DNA from: Pteria penguin
Lineage: Eukaryota > Mollusca > Bivalvia > Pterioida > Pteriidae
NCBI GenBank assembly: GCA_035048485.1
Contig: CM068592.1
Span: 33,646,501-33,710,500, forward strand
Direction: 5' to 3'
DNA: 64,000 nt
Shown piece after piece: positions 22,201-31,817 of the stretch (within the stretch, counting starts at the first letter, position 1; each line of letters begins with the position of its first letter). Under the pieces are notes generated by a model. The model was not told where the DNA came from. It made no database searches and was given only the letters and a program-made list of their open reading frames with translations. A program made the translations under genes and the position numbers.

Positions 22201-24259
22201 TTTATTTTTCTCGACATTTTCTTGGTTCATGATATTTTCATTCAAAGACCTTATGTAACTAAAACATTGGATGAAAGGGTGTGACATCATTATCATAATC
22301 ATCATCATTATTTTCATTACAAATGAAAATACATATTTAGAAACTTGTATTAAGTTCATCTATGTTTTCCAGAAACATTGTTCTACCTCATCTCAAGTTT
22401 GCGGCCATGATGGAGAAACCTACATCCATGAGTGTGCTGCTATAGCTCACAGGACCACAGTGGACTACTTTGGCCCATGTCGAGCTGTTGGACATTTCTC
22501 AGGTGAACATTTAAGATGTTTTGTTGAAAGATGTTTGCTTGTGAATCTTGGAACTTACATGTGTTGATCTAATCCTTATACCTTATGTGGTTAGATAGGC
22601 TTTTCCTTGTTTTTAGGGAAAAAAGGGAGATGGAATGATGAAGAGAATAGGCTTTTCCTTGTTTTTAGGGGAAAAAGGGAGAGGGAATGATAAAGGGAAT
22701 TCAAACAATTAAGCAGTTTTAACGAAACTTTATCACAGACAATATCATACACAAGTACAATGTTGTTTTTACCTGTCAGTGATTTGTTAATCGATGGAAA
22801 CAATTTTCTGTTACAGGAAATATCACAGACAATGAATGTTTAAATAATCCAACTATAAAGAACTGTATCAACGAATGTGCTAATATAAAGTGCCCAGTTG
22901 TTGTTCCTAGCAGCTGCCAGCCTTTGACACCACCTGGTGCTTGTTGTCCAATTTGTGGTATGTTATAATTAGGATTTTCTGAACTAATTTAGACTCCTCT
23001 GCAGGAGGAGGAAGTGAAGTGCATTAAACTGATTGTGGAAAATATGATCATGTAAAGTGCATTCATGCAAACTTTGCTTGAGATTTTTATCAATATGTTG
23101 GTTCAAATAACCAGTCTTTATTAATTTCTTTACTTTCTGTTGAAATTTAAACTGTCATTCAAAATGAAAAATAATCTAATCTTCGTGAAATAAGGGAAGT
23201 ACAAAAGAGAAAAGGTTTTCAATTTTTTTTTCAGCTGCCGAAATAAGAGCTCTGTTCAAGTCAGACATTGCTGATTTCGTTGCCTCATCAACCGAGACAG
23301 GGCCAGTAACTGTTGGAGGCATTCTAGAGATTTTGTCACATCAGTTGGAAGTGGCTGAATGTGATGTGTATGGCTACCTCAATGTAGAAAAAGATGACCT
23401 TGTCATACTAGTCAAACCTGTGGTGCGATCACCTACCATGTTGCAGGTAACTGATAGATACTTTGTGTATAGTTGTCTATAATACAAAAGGTTACATCTT
23501 TGTTTATTCCTTCAATCTCTGATAGAATGGAGAAACGGTTTAGCACTTGGATCGGCATGAATATAAGGGGTTCATTTTAAGTGTCGTGTGATATGATGTC
23601 ACTGTATGACCAAATAGTTGTGAATGTGATATAAAACAAAAACAGTCTAACTAATATTTGTACCCACCATGGTTGATGTAATATCCAAGTATTTGAAAAT
23701 TTGCATTGTAGATTTTCACAATGCTCTGTCACATCAAAACTTGCAAAGTTCAAAGGCATTTCTCTAGCATTTGTCCTTTCCATATCTCCATCCTTCCAGC
23801 TTTCAGTGATTTAACCTTATCAAGGCTCATGGATGCTACTAAGTGTCTTTGTGTCCCACAAACAACTTGTGTAAAGTATTATTAATCATAATATTCTACT
23901 GGATGAAAACATATTTGAAGAATACGTAACCAAAATTATACACCAGGATTTATTCAGTACGTATGAAAGTAATGAACCAGTTTGTTTCAAAATTTCAATT
24001 TTTTTTTTTTATTTATCTTCATTTTCAACAATTTCAGGTCGCAGCATGTGTGAAAGAAGCAGAACGGATTCAATACTTAATACAGACAGACAGTCCACTG
24101 CTTAAATCTTATATGAAATTATCCCCCCTTCTTTTGGCCCCTATGAGGGCACCTACAGCGATACAGACTTCAGGGGGGTGTGGGAGCAATCAAACAATTC
24201 ACTCTATAGCCATCTTTATTCTAATCTACTTAGTAGTTAGAAAGTTTAGTTATTCATGA
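1202..24259 (+). CDS. RECK: RECK, 5'-partial, 17 exons
   Basis: Membrane-anchored, cysteine-rich glycoprotein. In vertebrates it restrains matrix metalloproteinases and acts as a Wnt7 co-receptor with GPR124. Exons join 1202-1283, 2803-2985, 7841-7968, 10066-10194, 11386-11497, 12277-12456, 17613-17709, 18035-18171, 18924-19064, 19791-20024, 20603-20804, 21270-21430, 21978-22105, 22373-22502, 22817-22957, 23235-23446 and 24038-24259. All junctions are AG/GT with matching phases, giving 872 codons plus stop. Domain order matches vertebrate RECK: end of CC2, CC3 to CC5, frizzled-like cysteine-rich domain (FNHRPTELFRSC), EGF-like region, three Kazal-type modules (CGLNGRTYP, CSTEGIEYANPC, CGHDGETY), a CPVVVPSSC...GACCPIC module, then a hydrophobic GPI-type tail. 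Human RECK is 971 residues, so roughly 100-130 N-terminal residues (signal peptide, CC1, part of CC2) lie left of the window. The identification rests on collinear motifs along the whole length and is very secure. Confidence 0.96.
1316..1391. repeat. 38-bp tandem duplication
   Basis: Two exact adjacent copies of a 38-bp unit (starting ttttgatattgattgat) lie 32 bp after the donor of exon 1202-1283. Confidence 0.95.
2803..2985 (+). CDS. RECK: RECK exon: CC motif 3
   Basis: Acceptor tattgtag, donor gtgagt. Begins DGERCCRVADNYVCRLVC: the CC pair followed by Cx3C is the CC-motif signature. Residues about 28-88 of the visible protein. Confidence 0.93.
4650..4856. repeat. 52-bp minisatellite, about 4 copies
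   Basis: Units start gtgtt(t/g)ggccgag and contain gttccgggtaacaacc. They run 52, 52 and 51 bp, then a partial copy. The region is much richer in GC than its surroundings. Confidence 0.9.
5750..6029 (+). mobile_element. tRNA-derived SINE, diverged copy
   Basis: Shows the same body as the four other copies in the window: gctcggctcgtgacc head, a degenerate B box (ggatcgactcc), aaaaccgagtccccgtgtca, cctcactgcttc-like block, gatgccgtcaccatgta, and a caatcaatc tail. It lies in a RECK intron in the gene's orientation. It is the most diverged full-length copy. Confidence 0.85.
7841..7968 (+). CDS. RECK: RECK exon: CC motif 4
   Basis: Acceptor tctacag, donor gtattg. Encodes LPCCYEVKDKKCRDTC and ends in AFIPQ, directly before DPPWKC of the next exon. 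The P-Q-D-P-x-W stretch corresponds to the human CC4 segment implicated in Wnt7 recognition. Residues 88-131. Confidence 0.95.
7969..10065. other. RECK intron, nothing recognised
   Basis: AT-rich sequence with a short (GA) run at 8760 and atata/tatat palindromes near 9775-9800. No exon, RNA gene or mobile element recognised. Confidence 0.5.
10066..10194 (+). CDS. RECK: RECK exon: CC4 end and CC motif 5 start
   Basis: Acceptor ttttttag, donor gtaggc, phase 0 at both ends, 43 codons. Starts DPPWKCFLSSG and contains LQCCAQAKHSRCEQLC. Confidence 0.95.
10479..10609. repeat. Imperfect hairpin, ~60-bp arms
   Basis: The left arm (aatgaatctaatttgttttt ... aaggatggaaaactg) is repeated in inverted form by cagttttctatcctt ... 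caaatgagattcattcct, with only a few bases between the arms. Mismatches are scattered. Consistent with an old foldback or MITE in a RECK intron. Confidence 0.8.
10684..11310. repeat. ~60-bp minisatellite, about 10 copies
   Basis: The unit carries taggtgaaataaccctggtg, then ttatcctctatcactaaaca and ctggtcaccaccatata. Copies become more alike toward the right end (11040-11300). It ends about 75 bp before RECK exon 11386-11497. Confidence 0.9.
11386..11497 (+). CDS. RECK: RECK exon: CC motif 5 end
   Basis: Acceptor cttttcag, donor gtatgt. Ends with PMLTCLID, matching the human stretch just before the frizzled-like domain. Confidence 0.94.
11545..11710. repeat. Dispersed GC-rich repeat with terminal hairpin
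   Basis: Starts with a perfect hairpin (agttgatgggcc / ggcccatcaact) and continues through G-runs and ggggttcagggaggcaaagc. A similarly built G-rich block occurs at 34430-34510. Function and family unknown. Confidence 0.5.
12277..12456 (+). CDS. RECK: RECK exon: frizzled-like CRD, part 1
   Basis: Acceptor tttttcag, donor gtcaga (a weaker donor, set by phase). Contains CTNFNHRPTELFRSC, nearly identical to vertebrate RECK and the single most diagnostic segment in the gene. Residues 212-271. Confidence 0.97.
12535..17204. mobile_element. Helentron/'pearl'-like element with tandem core
   Basis: The left end reads ttagctcacctgagcc with a hairpin (gagccaaaggctc); the right end reads ctcaggtgagcgatatagg followed by hairpin ggcccacttgggcc and cttgtttt. 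So the ends form a short inverted repeat and each has its own stem-loop. Between them are four tandem units of about 861-877 bp and a diverged 1 kb tail. A tandem-repeat core between such ends is typical of non-autonomous Helentron-associated elements, including oyster 'pearl' elements. That class assignment is my inference; no transposase or helicase is encoded. It sits in a RECK intron. Confidence 0.75.
12674..16140. repeat. Four ~870-bp tandem units
   Basis: The anchor attgcagatttggatc recurs at 12674, 13535, 14412 and 15288. Units share the ggatccagggcgggaccaaa block, the cttcttctccagaaccagta block, an A-then-G homopolymer block, and a poly-T run preceded by ccagctgtggtc. Units 3 and 4 are nearly identical over hundreds of bases, indicating recent amplification. 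Confidence 0.93.
17613..17709 (+). CDS. RECK: RECK exon: frizzled-like CRD, part 2
   Basis: Acceptor cttttcag, donor gtactt. Encodes CEPELWKSIACATHIKPC, collinear with the human CQPEMWKAIAC segment. The preceding intron is over 5 kb and holds the large Helentron-like repeat. Confidence 0.96.
18035..18171 (+). CDS. RECK: RECK exon: frizzled-like CRD, part 3
   Basis: Acceptor tcttcag, donor gtgaga. Encodes EDCMNVLGKCLNQ and LCKILSPEDNSRSCI, matching the human LCELLSP-type segment at the end of the cysteine-rich domain. Confidence 0.95.
18172..18923. other. RECK intron, nothing recognised
   Basis: AT-rich intron with no repeat family or exon recognised. Confidence 0.5.
18924..19064 (+). CDS. 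RECK: RECK exon: EGF-like cysteine cluster
   Basis: Acceptor tttatag, donor gtatgc. Encodes PCRPNPCPEGEICWINRNKC, the cysteine-dense module that follows the CRD in RECK proteins. Confidence 0.95.
19065..19790. other. RECK intron, nothing recognised
   Basis: AT-rich; contains only a short local duplication (gggaagataactct, near 19090-19130). Confidence 0.5.
19791..20024 (+). CDS. RECK: RECK exon: linker with CQCGKNGKL motif
   Basis: Acceptor atttccag, donor gtaagt, 77 codons. Contains ITQRICQCGKNGKLNKC, equivalent to the human CSCGQSGLLENC segment. It includes a proline-rich loop (YPAVPPTRKDN) without an obvious vertebrate counterpart. Confidence 0.94.
20603..20804 (+). CDS. RECK: RECK exon: Kazal module 1
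   Basis: Acceptor caaacag, donor gtaaaa. Contains LDCNYCICNYGDLIC and RCGLNGRTYPNEC, the Kazal CG-x-NG-x-TY core. Residues 475-541. Confidence 0.96.
20965..21205. repeat. Probable dispersed repeat (CTGTCTGTC block)
   Basis: Contains gtctgtctgtctgtc followed by aactttaaccttggctataa, a combination I associate with common bivalve interspersed repeats. No terminal structure is visible, so the limits are approximate. Confidence 0.4.
21270..21430 (+). CDS. RECK: RECK exon: Kazal 1 end and inter-Kazal module
   Basis: Acceptor attacag, donor gtatgt. Encodes PCSDNPCGDRYICMTKRQVC, collinear with the human CNPNPCQKNQRC segment. The cysteine after the Kazal core is three residues further on than in human. 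Confidence 0.95.
21573..21826. mobile_element. Palindromic MITE, ~100-bp arms
   Basis: The arm 21573-21674 (starting ataaagtaaatttataccgt, containing atggcggcttcgcc) is repeated in inverted form at 21724-21826 with very few mismatches; the loop is about 50 bp. It lies in the RECK intron 143 bp after exon 21270-21430. No protein is encoded. The near-perfect arms suggest a recent insertion. No clear target duplication was seen. Confidence 0.9.
21978..22105 (+). CDS. RECK: RECK exon: Kazal module 2
   Basis: Acceptor tttttcag, donor gtaaat, ends phase 0. Contains HHDPVCSTEGIEYANPC and ends YRGHCQ, the usual Kazal closing segment. Confidence 0.96.
22373..22502 (+). CDS. RECK: RECK exon: Kazal module 3
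   Basis: Acceptor ttttccag, donor gtgaac. Contains QVCGHDGETYIHECAA and DYFGPCRAVG, nearly the same as the human third Kazal module. Confidence 0.97.
22817..22957 (+). CDS. RECK: RECK exon: cysteine module after Kazal 3
   Basis: Acceptor gttacag, donor gtatgt. Encodes ECANIKCPVVVPSSCQPL and PPGACCPIC, matching the human PPGACCPLC motif. Confidence 0.96.
23235..23446 (+). CDS. RECK: RECK exon: membrane-proximal domain
   Basis: Acceptor tttttcag, donor gtaact. Contains ITVLEIL-like TVGGILEIL and CDVYGYLNVEKDDLVI, collinear with the human CDVFGYFSIESEIVI segment. Residues 729-799. Confidence 0.96.
24038..24259 (+). CDS. RECK: RECK last exon with GPI-type tail
   Basis: Acceptor atttcag; ends in TGA at 24257-24259. 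Encodes ACVKEAERIQYLIQTDSPLL, then a small-residue stretch (SGGCGSN) and a hydrophobic segment (IAIFILIYLVV). This is the usual layout of a GPI-anchor signal, although six residues (RKFSYS) follow the hydrophobic part. Confidence 0.95.
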   Translation, partial: VAACVKEAERIQYLIQTDSPLLKSYMKLSPLLLAPMRAPTAIQTSGGCGSNQTIHSIAIFILIYLVVRKFSYS

Positions 24260-27200
24260 AAATGGATTATGTTCATGTAGAGTCATAGAGTATCATCAAC
24301 GCTTGAATCTCAGCGGTAGTACGAGCTGGCCCTAGCCTGACTGTGGACACTTGACCTGTGTAGTGGGCAATACACTTTTGTAATGGAATTTTTCCATGGA
24401 ATACTTCTAAGTCACATTAAAGCGCATTGATTCACATATGGCATAGGTAATAAAAGGTATAGAAGCCCGAATGGAAATCCTGCCAGGTTGTAATTAAAAC
24501 AACAGATGATATGATGTGTGTGAAAACCTGTACTGGAAAATTTGTCAGAATCTACAGTTGGTAATTAAACAACAAATATATGGAAGCCTGCTAGGAAATA
24601 CTTCAAGCAAAAAATCAAATACAACAACAACAGAAAAAAGTAAAACTTCAACAAATGATGAAAAACAGTATGAGGGCCAGTACAGAGATATTGGTTGATG
24701 TATATAACATCTGGAGAATTAAAGAACACATGATAAAAAAATATGGAAGCTAATAAGGATCAACAAGGTGGATGTGATTTAGAAAAAGAACAAATTGTTA
24801 TACGGGTTTAAAATCACACTTACCGGGTCAAGAGCAAAACATATGTCAAAAGAGTAACTGGGTCTATGTAAAAATTTTGCCAAATAAAACTGTGCTGTGA
24901 TCTATATAGACAATAGTGCTATAAGTTAAAACAGATTGTAAAGCTTATGGATATCCATTGCAAGAGATGATGTAGGGCATTTTATGTTGTTTTGTTAAAC
25001 AGATGTTTTGGTATTGTTTATTTCAATGTTTTGCTCATTTTTCATGTAAAGAGTATTGCACAATATATTGATAATGAAAACACAAAGATAAAATCTCAGT
25101 TTTTGTATTTTTCTTTTTTCATTTTTAAAGGAGAAGTAGATGACACAAATTCTCACATAATAAATAATTTATTCATGTTATACTTGAAGTATGACTCAAT
25201 GTTTACATATTTATGATAGTTGTGATGTTCATATTCATGCAAAACCAAAGATGCTTCTCTTTTACTTTGTTAACCTAGGCTTTGTTTTTTTTTTTCCAAT
25301 TATAATCAAATTTTCACTCAAATCAGTGTAAGTAACTAAAGAAAAAAATCTTCCATATTTAGCTTCTTTGTTTTGAGAATCTATCCAAACTCAAATACAT
25401 GTAAGCATTCTATCATATAAGCAGGTTTTGTTTAGGTATATTTCTCACAAAAAGATTTAAGTTATAAAATTTTGGAAGATTGAAAGAACTTTCACATATT
25501 GCTGAAACCAAGGTTTGTGCTTTACAAAAGATTTTCATATATGATTATTTCTTTCTCTACTCATTGTTAATGTTATTACTTTTATAAAATATCACTTTTT
25601 TGGAAAAGTGAAAAGTATCCGAGGAACACTGGTTTTAGTATAAATAAATAAATTTCATATTTCCATCAACTCCAAGGGTAAAATGTCATATGGCTTGATT
25701 GTATCATTTATTGTAAATTATGCACAGTGAAGTTGTTTCATATACATATTTTTATGTGTTTCATTCAAAATATGGAAGCTTTAAGTTATTATATGAAATT
25801 TATTATACATTATGAAAATCACAAATTGCATAATTTAAATTTTTTATTCAAAAATGAAAACTGCATAATTGGGTTACATAGATCTGTATATGAATCTCTA
25901 AGTTTGTACAGTGTGTTAATATAAGTTTTTCATGATGATAAAACTCGAGTTAGAAAGATTGAATTAGAATTTTGCTGTATCATTTCATTTCACCATGGAA
26001 ACCAAAGAAAAATTAGCTTTATGTTACTCTAGCATTTGTATCAGCATTATTCAGTCTGAACATTGCATTGAATGACCACCAGTATGTATAAATTTTACTA
26101 TGTCAAAATTTTTTTGGAACATATTAAAATGGAAAGTTTGTAAGTGCTTATTTTGAAACGATTTCATTTACAATATATATTGAATTTAAATTTCAAACTA
26201 TAGAATGATATAGGTTTGACATAAGAAAATTGATCAACAAGAGAAAGCTTGTTTGATTTACTTTACTTTAATGTTATTTTCATAATAATAAGTTTGAAAT
26301 AAAAATCGTACATGAAATTAAGCATATTGATAGAATTTTTTTTTCTGATAAATAGAAATCATTAAAACTGTAAATCATTTTATAAATAACAATTGTTACA
26401 TTGTAAGCTGTAAGCTAACAATAAATGTAAAATGTATAACAATTTAACATTATAATGAATAAGATGTTTATATGCTGTAAATTAATGTAACTTTCTATGT
26501 ACCAGCATACTACTATATGTTACACATGTATGTTACACATGTATGTTACACATGTATGGTAACATGGTTTATGTCTCCAACTAGTCATTATTCATAATGT
26601 GTATGTTTGCAAGTGTTCAACTGCAAATATAAGGTTAGGTGAAAATGTGTGGTGCAAATGAATGATGTGTAGAGAGTACATATGTATGAAGGATTGAATG
26701 CATGAAGAAAGGTATGATTGCCAAAAGCAAGATTTTGATTCAATAATCAAGTAATTATGAAATATAAATGTTAATTTGAAGTCAGAATTTAGAATCTACT
26801 TATTTGTTTCCTGTTGGGAAGTGTTTGAAAGAAAAATTGAATAATGTAATTTATAAATCTTTTATAAAGATCGATTGAATGATCAGTCTGAATTGATATT
26901 TCCATATATTACATATAAGAATATAGTAAATGTAGTAAAATCTCAATTGAAAGAAAAATCTTGCCTTTGAATATGATATTAAGATGTGGAACCTAAATGA
27001 ATAAAAGTTGTAATACACAGGAACATAAGTACACACGTGTGGGACATATTTTTGTTCATATGATGCACATTTGTTGATACTGTCACATTTATTACTATAG
27101 TTTTATGTTAGTTATGTCTAAACACCTAGTACATATTAAGCAACGAAGTTTTTACATATCTGCTAAACAAGTTTTACATTATGGTTCATGTGTCACCTAT

Positions 27201-27724
27201 ATATTAAGAGAAATTTCAATACAAAACTGGTTTATTTTCACATATCTGTGTCTCACATATGTACATGGTATGTGCACATATGTATGCTTTCCATGTGTTC
27301 AGTGTCCACGTAATAACCAAACAATTAAAAAATTAGTACTTTTTGACATGCTTGAGTAAAAATTATGATTTTAATGTTCGACATATTTCAGTAGTATATT
27401 TTACACATGTGCATATTGTATGTACTAAGGTATGTTTGACATATGTGCAGTTTTTTCCTGTTGTTTACATATGTTTATATCTCCTGTGAACAGTATTCTA
27501 GATGTGTACATAGAAAACTTGTAAATATTGAATAGTACCATAACACACATGATGAATGTATTAACATGAATGTATTAACAATGTGTTACAAACACATGGC
27601 TCTGTTATAAATTGATAAAATAAAATCGTTATTTGTGTAATTCTTGTTTAATTGTCATTTGTCACGTGCAGCAGGTGTACATTCAGTCTGGGTGTTGTGG
27701 ATTTCTTCATAAGTCAGAGTGGTC
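24260..27724. other. RECK 3' UTR and 3' flank
   Basis: Very AT-rich and without a credible ORF. AATAAA hexamers occur at 24883-24888 and 27619-27624, so the 3' UTR could be about 0.6 kb or up to 3.4 kb. A 15-bp unit (tgttacacatgtatg-type) is repeated three times at 26517-26561. Transcript ends cannot be fixed from sequence. Confidence 0.5.
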
Positions 27725-27949
27725 CAGGGTCCGGCGCCATAAACTGAGAATATACTTAAGTCAAAAATTCATATTCTTCTGTTCATCAATGAATTAATAA
27801 CTGGGATTTGGATTTTATTTAGTTTTATTCTACTGATAAATAGAATGAAAGCATTCTGCATTAAAATTTATTTGAACGTTTGATAATGGAATGAATTAAA
27901 ATGAAATTTTTGACTCGAGTATATTCTCAGTTTATGGCGCCGGACCCTG
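27725..27949. mobile_element. MITE with ~45-bp terminal inverted repeats
   Basis: Begins CAGGGTCCGGCGCCATAAAC and ends with its reverse complement (...CCGGACCCTG). The inverted match continues about 45 bp with two mismatches. The CAGGG terminus resembles hAT elements, but I see no matching 8-bp target duplication, so the superfamily is open. Confidence 0.85.
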
Positions 27950-28099
27950 AGCGAGATGTATATATCCAAAATACACTTTGACACCTGCATGGTCAGATTG
28001 TCACTTAATTCCCATCGTGTTTTTGCATAATTTTTCCACAGTATTATTGCCGTAATACATGCATGGAACTGAATTTTCACCAACGTGGTCAGTAATAAG

Positions 28100-29935
28100 G
28101 GAATGGATTAGTCCGCCTCTCCATACAGGAGATCAAATCCCCAATGACACTTGAATATTAATCTTCGCCATATAAGAATATTAGTCCCTCTCTCACTACA
28201 AACGCCAAGGCACTTGAATGTTAATGTAAGCCGGCGTGGCCTAGTGGTATCGCGCTCGTCTCCTGATCGGGAGGCCGGGGTTCGAGTCCCGCTCTGGTCA
28301 AGCCAGTGTCCTGTCTTTCGGATGAGACAGTAAAAACCGAGGTCCCGTGTCGTGGTATGCATGGCACGTTAAAGATCCCTCACTGCTTCGGATGGATCCG
28401 TTGCAAAGATCAAAATTTGTATGCCAACGGGCCGATGCCGTCACCATATACGTGAAATATTCGTGGTGTGACGTTGAACAAAAAAAATCAATCAATCATT
28501 GAATGTTAATCTTCACCATATAATAATATTAGTCCCTCTCTCCCTACAGGAGATCAAACCTCCAAGGCACTTGAATGTTAATCTTCACCATATAATAATA
28601 TTAGTCCCTCTCTCCATACAGGAGATCAAACCTCCAAGGCACGTGAATGTTAATCTTCACCATATAATAATATTAGTCCCTCTCTCCATACAGGAGATCA
28701 AACCTCCAAGGCACTTGAATGTTAATCTTCACCATATAATAATATTAGTCCCTCTCTCCCTACAGGAGATCAAACCTCCAAGGCACTTGAATGTTAATCT
28801 TCACCATATAATAATATTAGTCCCTCTCTCCCTACAGGAGATCAAACCTCCAAGGCACGTGAATGTTAATCTTCACCATATAATAATATTAGTCCCTCTC
28901 TCCATACAGGAGATCAAACCTCCAAGGCACGTGAATGTTAATCTTCACCATATAATAATATTAGTCCCTCTCTCCCTACAGGAGATCAAACCTCCAAGGC
29001 ACGTGAATGTTAATCTTCACCATATAATAATATTAGTCCCTCTCTCCCTACAGGAGATCAAACCTCCAAGGCACTTGAATGTTAATCTTCACCATATAAT
29101 AATATTAGTCCCTCTCTCCATACAGGAGATCAAACCTCCAAGGCACGTGAATGTTAATCTTCACCATATAATAATATTAGTCCCTCTCTCCATACAGGAG
29201 ATCAAACCTCCAAGGCACTTGAATGTTAATCTTCACCATATAATAATATTAGTCCCTCTCTCCCTACAGGAGATCAAACCTCCAAGGCACGTGAATGTTA
29301 ACCTTCACCATATAATAATATTAGTCCCTCTCTCCCTACAGGAGATCAAACCTCCAAGGCACTTGAATGTTAATCTTCACCATATAATAATATTAGTCCC
29401 TCTCTCCCTACAGGAGATCAAACCCCCAAGGCACTTGAATGTTAATCTTCACCATATAATAATATTAGTCCCTCTCTCCCTACAGGAGATCAAACCTCCA
29501 AGGCACTTGAATGTTAATCTTCACCATATAATAATATTAGTCCCTCTCTCCCTACAGGAGATCAAACCTCCAAGGCACTTGAATGTTAATCTTCACCATA
29601 TAATAATATTAGTCCCTCTCTCCCTACAGGAGATCAAACCTCCAAGGCACGTGAATGTTAACCTTCACCATATAATAATATTAGTCCCTCTCTCCCTACA
29701 GGAGATCAAACCTCCAAGGCACGTGAATGTTAATCTTCACCATATAATAATATTAGTCCCTCTCTCCCTACAGGAGATCAAACCTCCAAGGCACTTGAAT
29801 GTTAATCTTCACCATATAATAATATTAGTCCCTCTCTCCCTACAGGAGATCAAACCTCCAAGGCACGTGAATGTTAATCTTCACCATATAATAATATTAG
29901 TCCCTCTCTCCCTACAGGGGCAAGTTGTTCGAAAC
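28100..29935. repeat. 72-bp minisatellite, about 20 copies
   Basis: The unit runs cttgaatgttaatcttcacc ... ccctctctccctacaggag ... caaacctccaaggca, 72 bp. Some 20 near-identical copies fill 28499-29917, and two diverged units lie to the left, beyond the inserted SINE. Because 72 is a multiple of 3, one frame stays open for 485 codons; this is not a gene. Each unit contains a polypyrimidine tract plus CAG on the plus strand. Confidence 0.96.
28226..28498 (+). mobile_element. tRNA-derived SINE inside the 72-bp array
   Basis: Head gtaagccggcgtggcctagt contains an A box (TGGCCTAGTGG); ggttcgagtcc is a perfect B box. The body and an (atca)n tail follow. It is flanked by the 12-bp target duplication TTGAATGTTAAT (28214-28225 and 28499-28510), taken from the array unit. 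Confidence 0.95.
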
Positions 29936-31817
29936 TTTAACCACTGGTTAAGGTAACCAATGGTTAAATTTCATCTGGCTATATCTTTGAGATGATAAGA
30001 CTTTAAGTCATAGTCTGTGTACTGATTTGTAGTATATGAAAAAAAAAGATTTATAATGTATTTTTAATTTTTATACCGAAATTTGATTTGATTGATTTTT
30101 CCATCAGAATTGAATGAAAGATTTGATGGCACTTGGCAGGGATGGAGTATTTATGTTCTCTACAATCGTACATGTTGCTGTTTTTGGTCAGATGACTTGC
30201 GGGGTGGATCCAAGGTTGAGCGACATAGGCCAATGTAGGAACTTTCTTTTGACCAACATCTTCAGACGGGAAGCCGGTGTTATCCAGTGGATGAGATGCT
30301 CGGCTCGTGACTTGTCAGTGAAAACCGAGGTTCCGTGTCACAGTAGGCGTGACACGTAAATCCCTCACTGCTTCGGGTGGGTCCGTTGTAACATTTCAAT
30401 GCAATGCACGGGGCAAATGCCGTAACCATGCAGTAAAATAATCGTGGCGTGAAGAAAAATAATAAACAATCTGCAGACCGGATGCATAGACCAAAAGACC
30501 AACAAACAGAATGAACCATACTGATCTAGAAGGTTGTCTTAAAAAGTGTTATTTCGGATTTGAGTGAAATAATGTTTAGAATAAACACCCCCCCCCCAAA
30601 GTTGTTTAATATTTTAGAAAAAAAAAGCGGGGAGAGGAGTTAATTGGTTGCATAACTGTATGGTATACAGAATACTAATGTAACTGGTGTCACGTGACTA
30701 TGGTACTAACAACAATGTACCCCAGCGGACATTCACGGACCCCTGAAATACAAGTATAAAGGTTTGGTGAAAATTTTCTACAGAATAAATAGGATTTTAA
30801 TAGAACCTGGCATGAATGAAATGTTCAATGTCCCTTACAAGAAGTGTTCCTCTTGACTGGATCAGCTCATATCTTCAAGTTGGTCAAAATATATCAAGGG
30901 AGGAACAACACATTGAAAAGAGAAATTTCCGATGGGTTTCTTTAGAATAAAAACAACGCCATAACATAAAACGCCCCGTCGTAAGACGGGCGTATAAAAA
31001 TAATGAGTGTTTAGAATGATTTGTTGTTGTTTTTATTGTTGTATTTTATTCAATTCTGAAGTAGATTTTTTAAAGAAAAAGAATACTCTAATTAGATGAC
31101 AATCTGGCAGTGGTTCAGTTTATTGCATGCCCAAGGTGATCAGATTAAAGCACCAGATATAAATACAGATATAAAGAAATGTAAAATACTGAAGTAATTG
31201 GTTCCCGGGTTGCGCACCTATGTTTAAGAGGTTGGTTACCTCCTGCTTCCATGTCGCGATATAACTGAAGTAGTTGGTATCATATCACTGTGACACTCAA
31301 CATGATGTACCTCTGTGGACGTTCATGGAGCCATGGAGACCAGAGGTGACATCAGGTACGCTAGAGGCGTACAGTCTAGCTAGTCTCATCAGCCATGAGT
31401 CTCCAAAACTTACAGACGTTCACAAAATATACTACAACACTGCACATTGGCAGATTTAGAGGGGGTTGCAACCACCTTTGGTGGAAAAATTTTACCAAAA
31501 AGGTCATTTTCGACCATTTATGACTGCAACACCCCCTCCCTTTCTAGACCGAATAGTGCAAAACATTAGTCACGGAATTCTGCACCTCCCCACCCCCCAC
31601 CCCCTTTAAAAAATTTCTAGATCCGCTTATGCTTCACCACTGCACATCCAAAATAAATGTGGATAAACACTATAGAAATGATCTCATCCAGAACATGACA
31701 GGTAAATCAACAATAAGGACAAAACATCGTTTTGATTACCTTAATATTTTGACTGGGTTAATGTGTATCGAGAATTCCCGAGAGAGATTTTGAGTAGCAC
31801 ACTGGGGTGATGTAGTG
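29936..31817. other. Intergenic, no gene recognised
   Basis: Holds the deleted SINE (30268-30470), C-runs and G-runs near 30590-30630, and a GC-rich hairpin (gccccgtcgtaagacgggcg) at about 30973-30992 that may be a transposon end. No credible coding region. Confidence 0.5.
30268..30470 (+). mobile_element. tRNA-derived SINE with internal deletion
   Basis: The head aagccggtgttatccagtgg is followed almost directly by the body (gtgaaaaccgaggttccgtg). About 60 bp including the B box are missing, so it cannot be transcribed by RNA polymerase III from its own promoter. Confidence 0.8.

Noticed and set aside
28226..28320. tRNA gene
   Set aside because: A and B boxes are those of a SINE head; the cloverleaf is not complete and the same head recurs with the SINE body in five places.
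28499..29956. 485-codon open frame on the plus strand
   Set aside because: It is the 72-bp minisatellite read in one frame: identical 24-residue repeats with no start context and no domain. The period, not coding selection, keeps it open.
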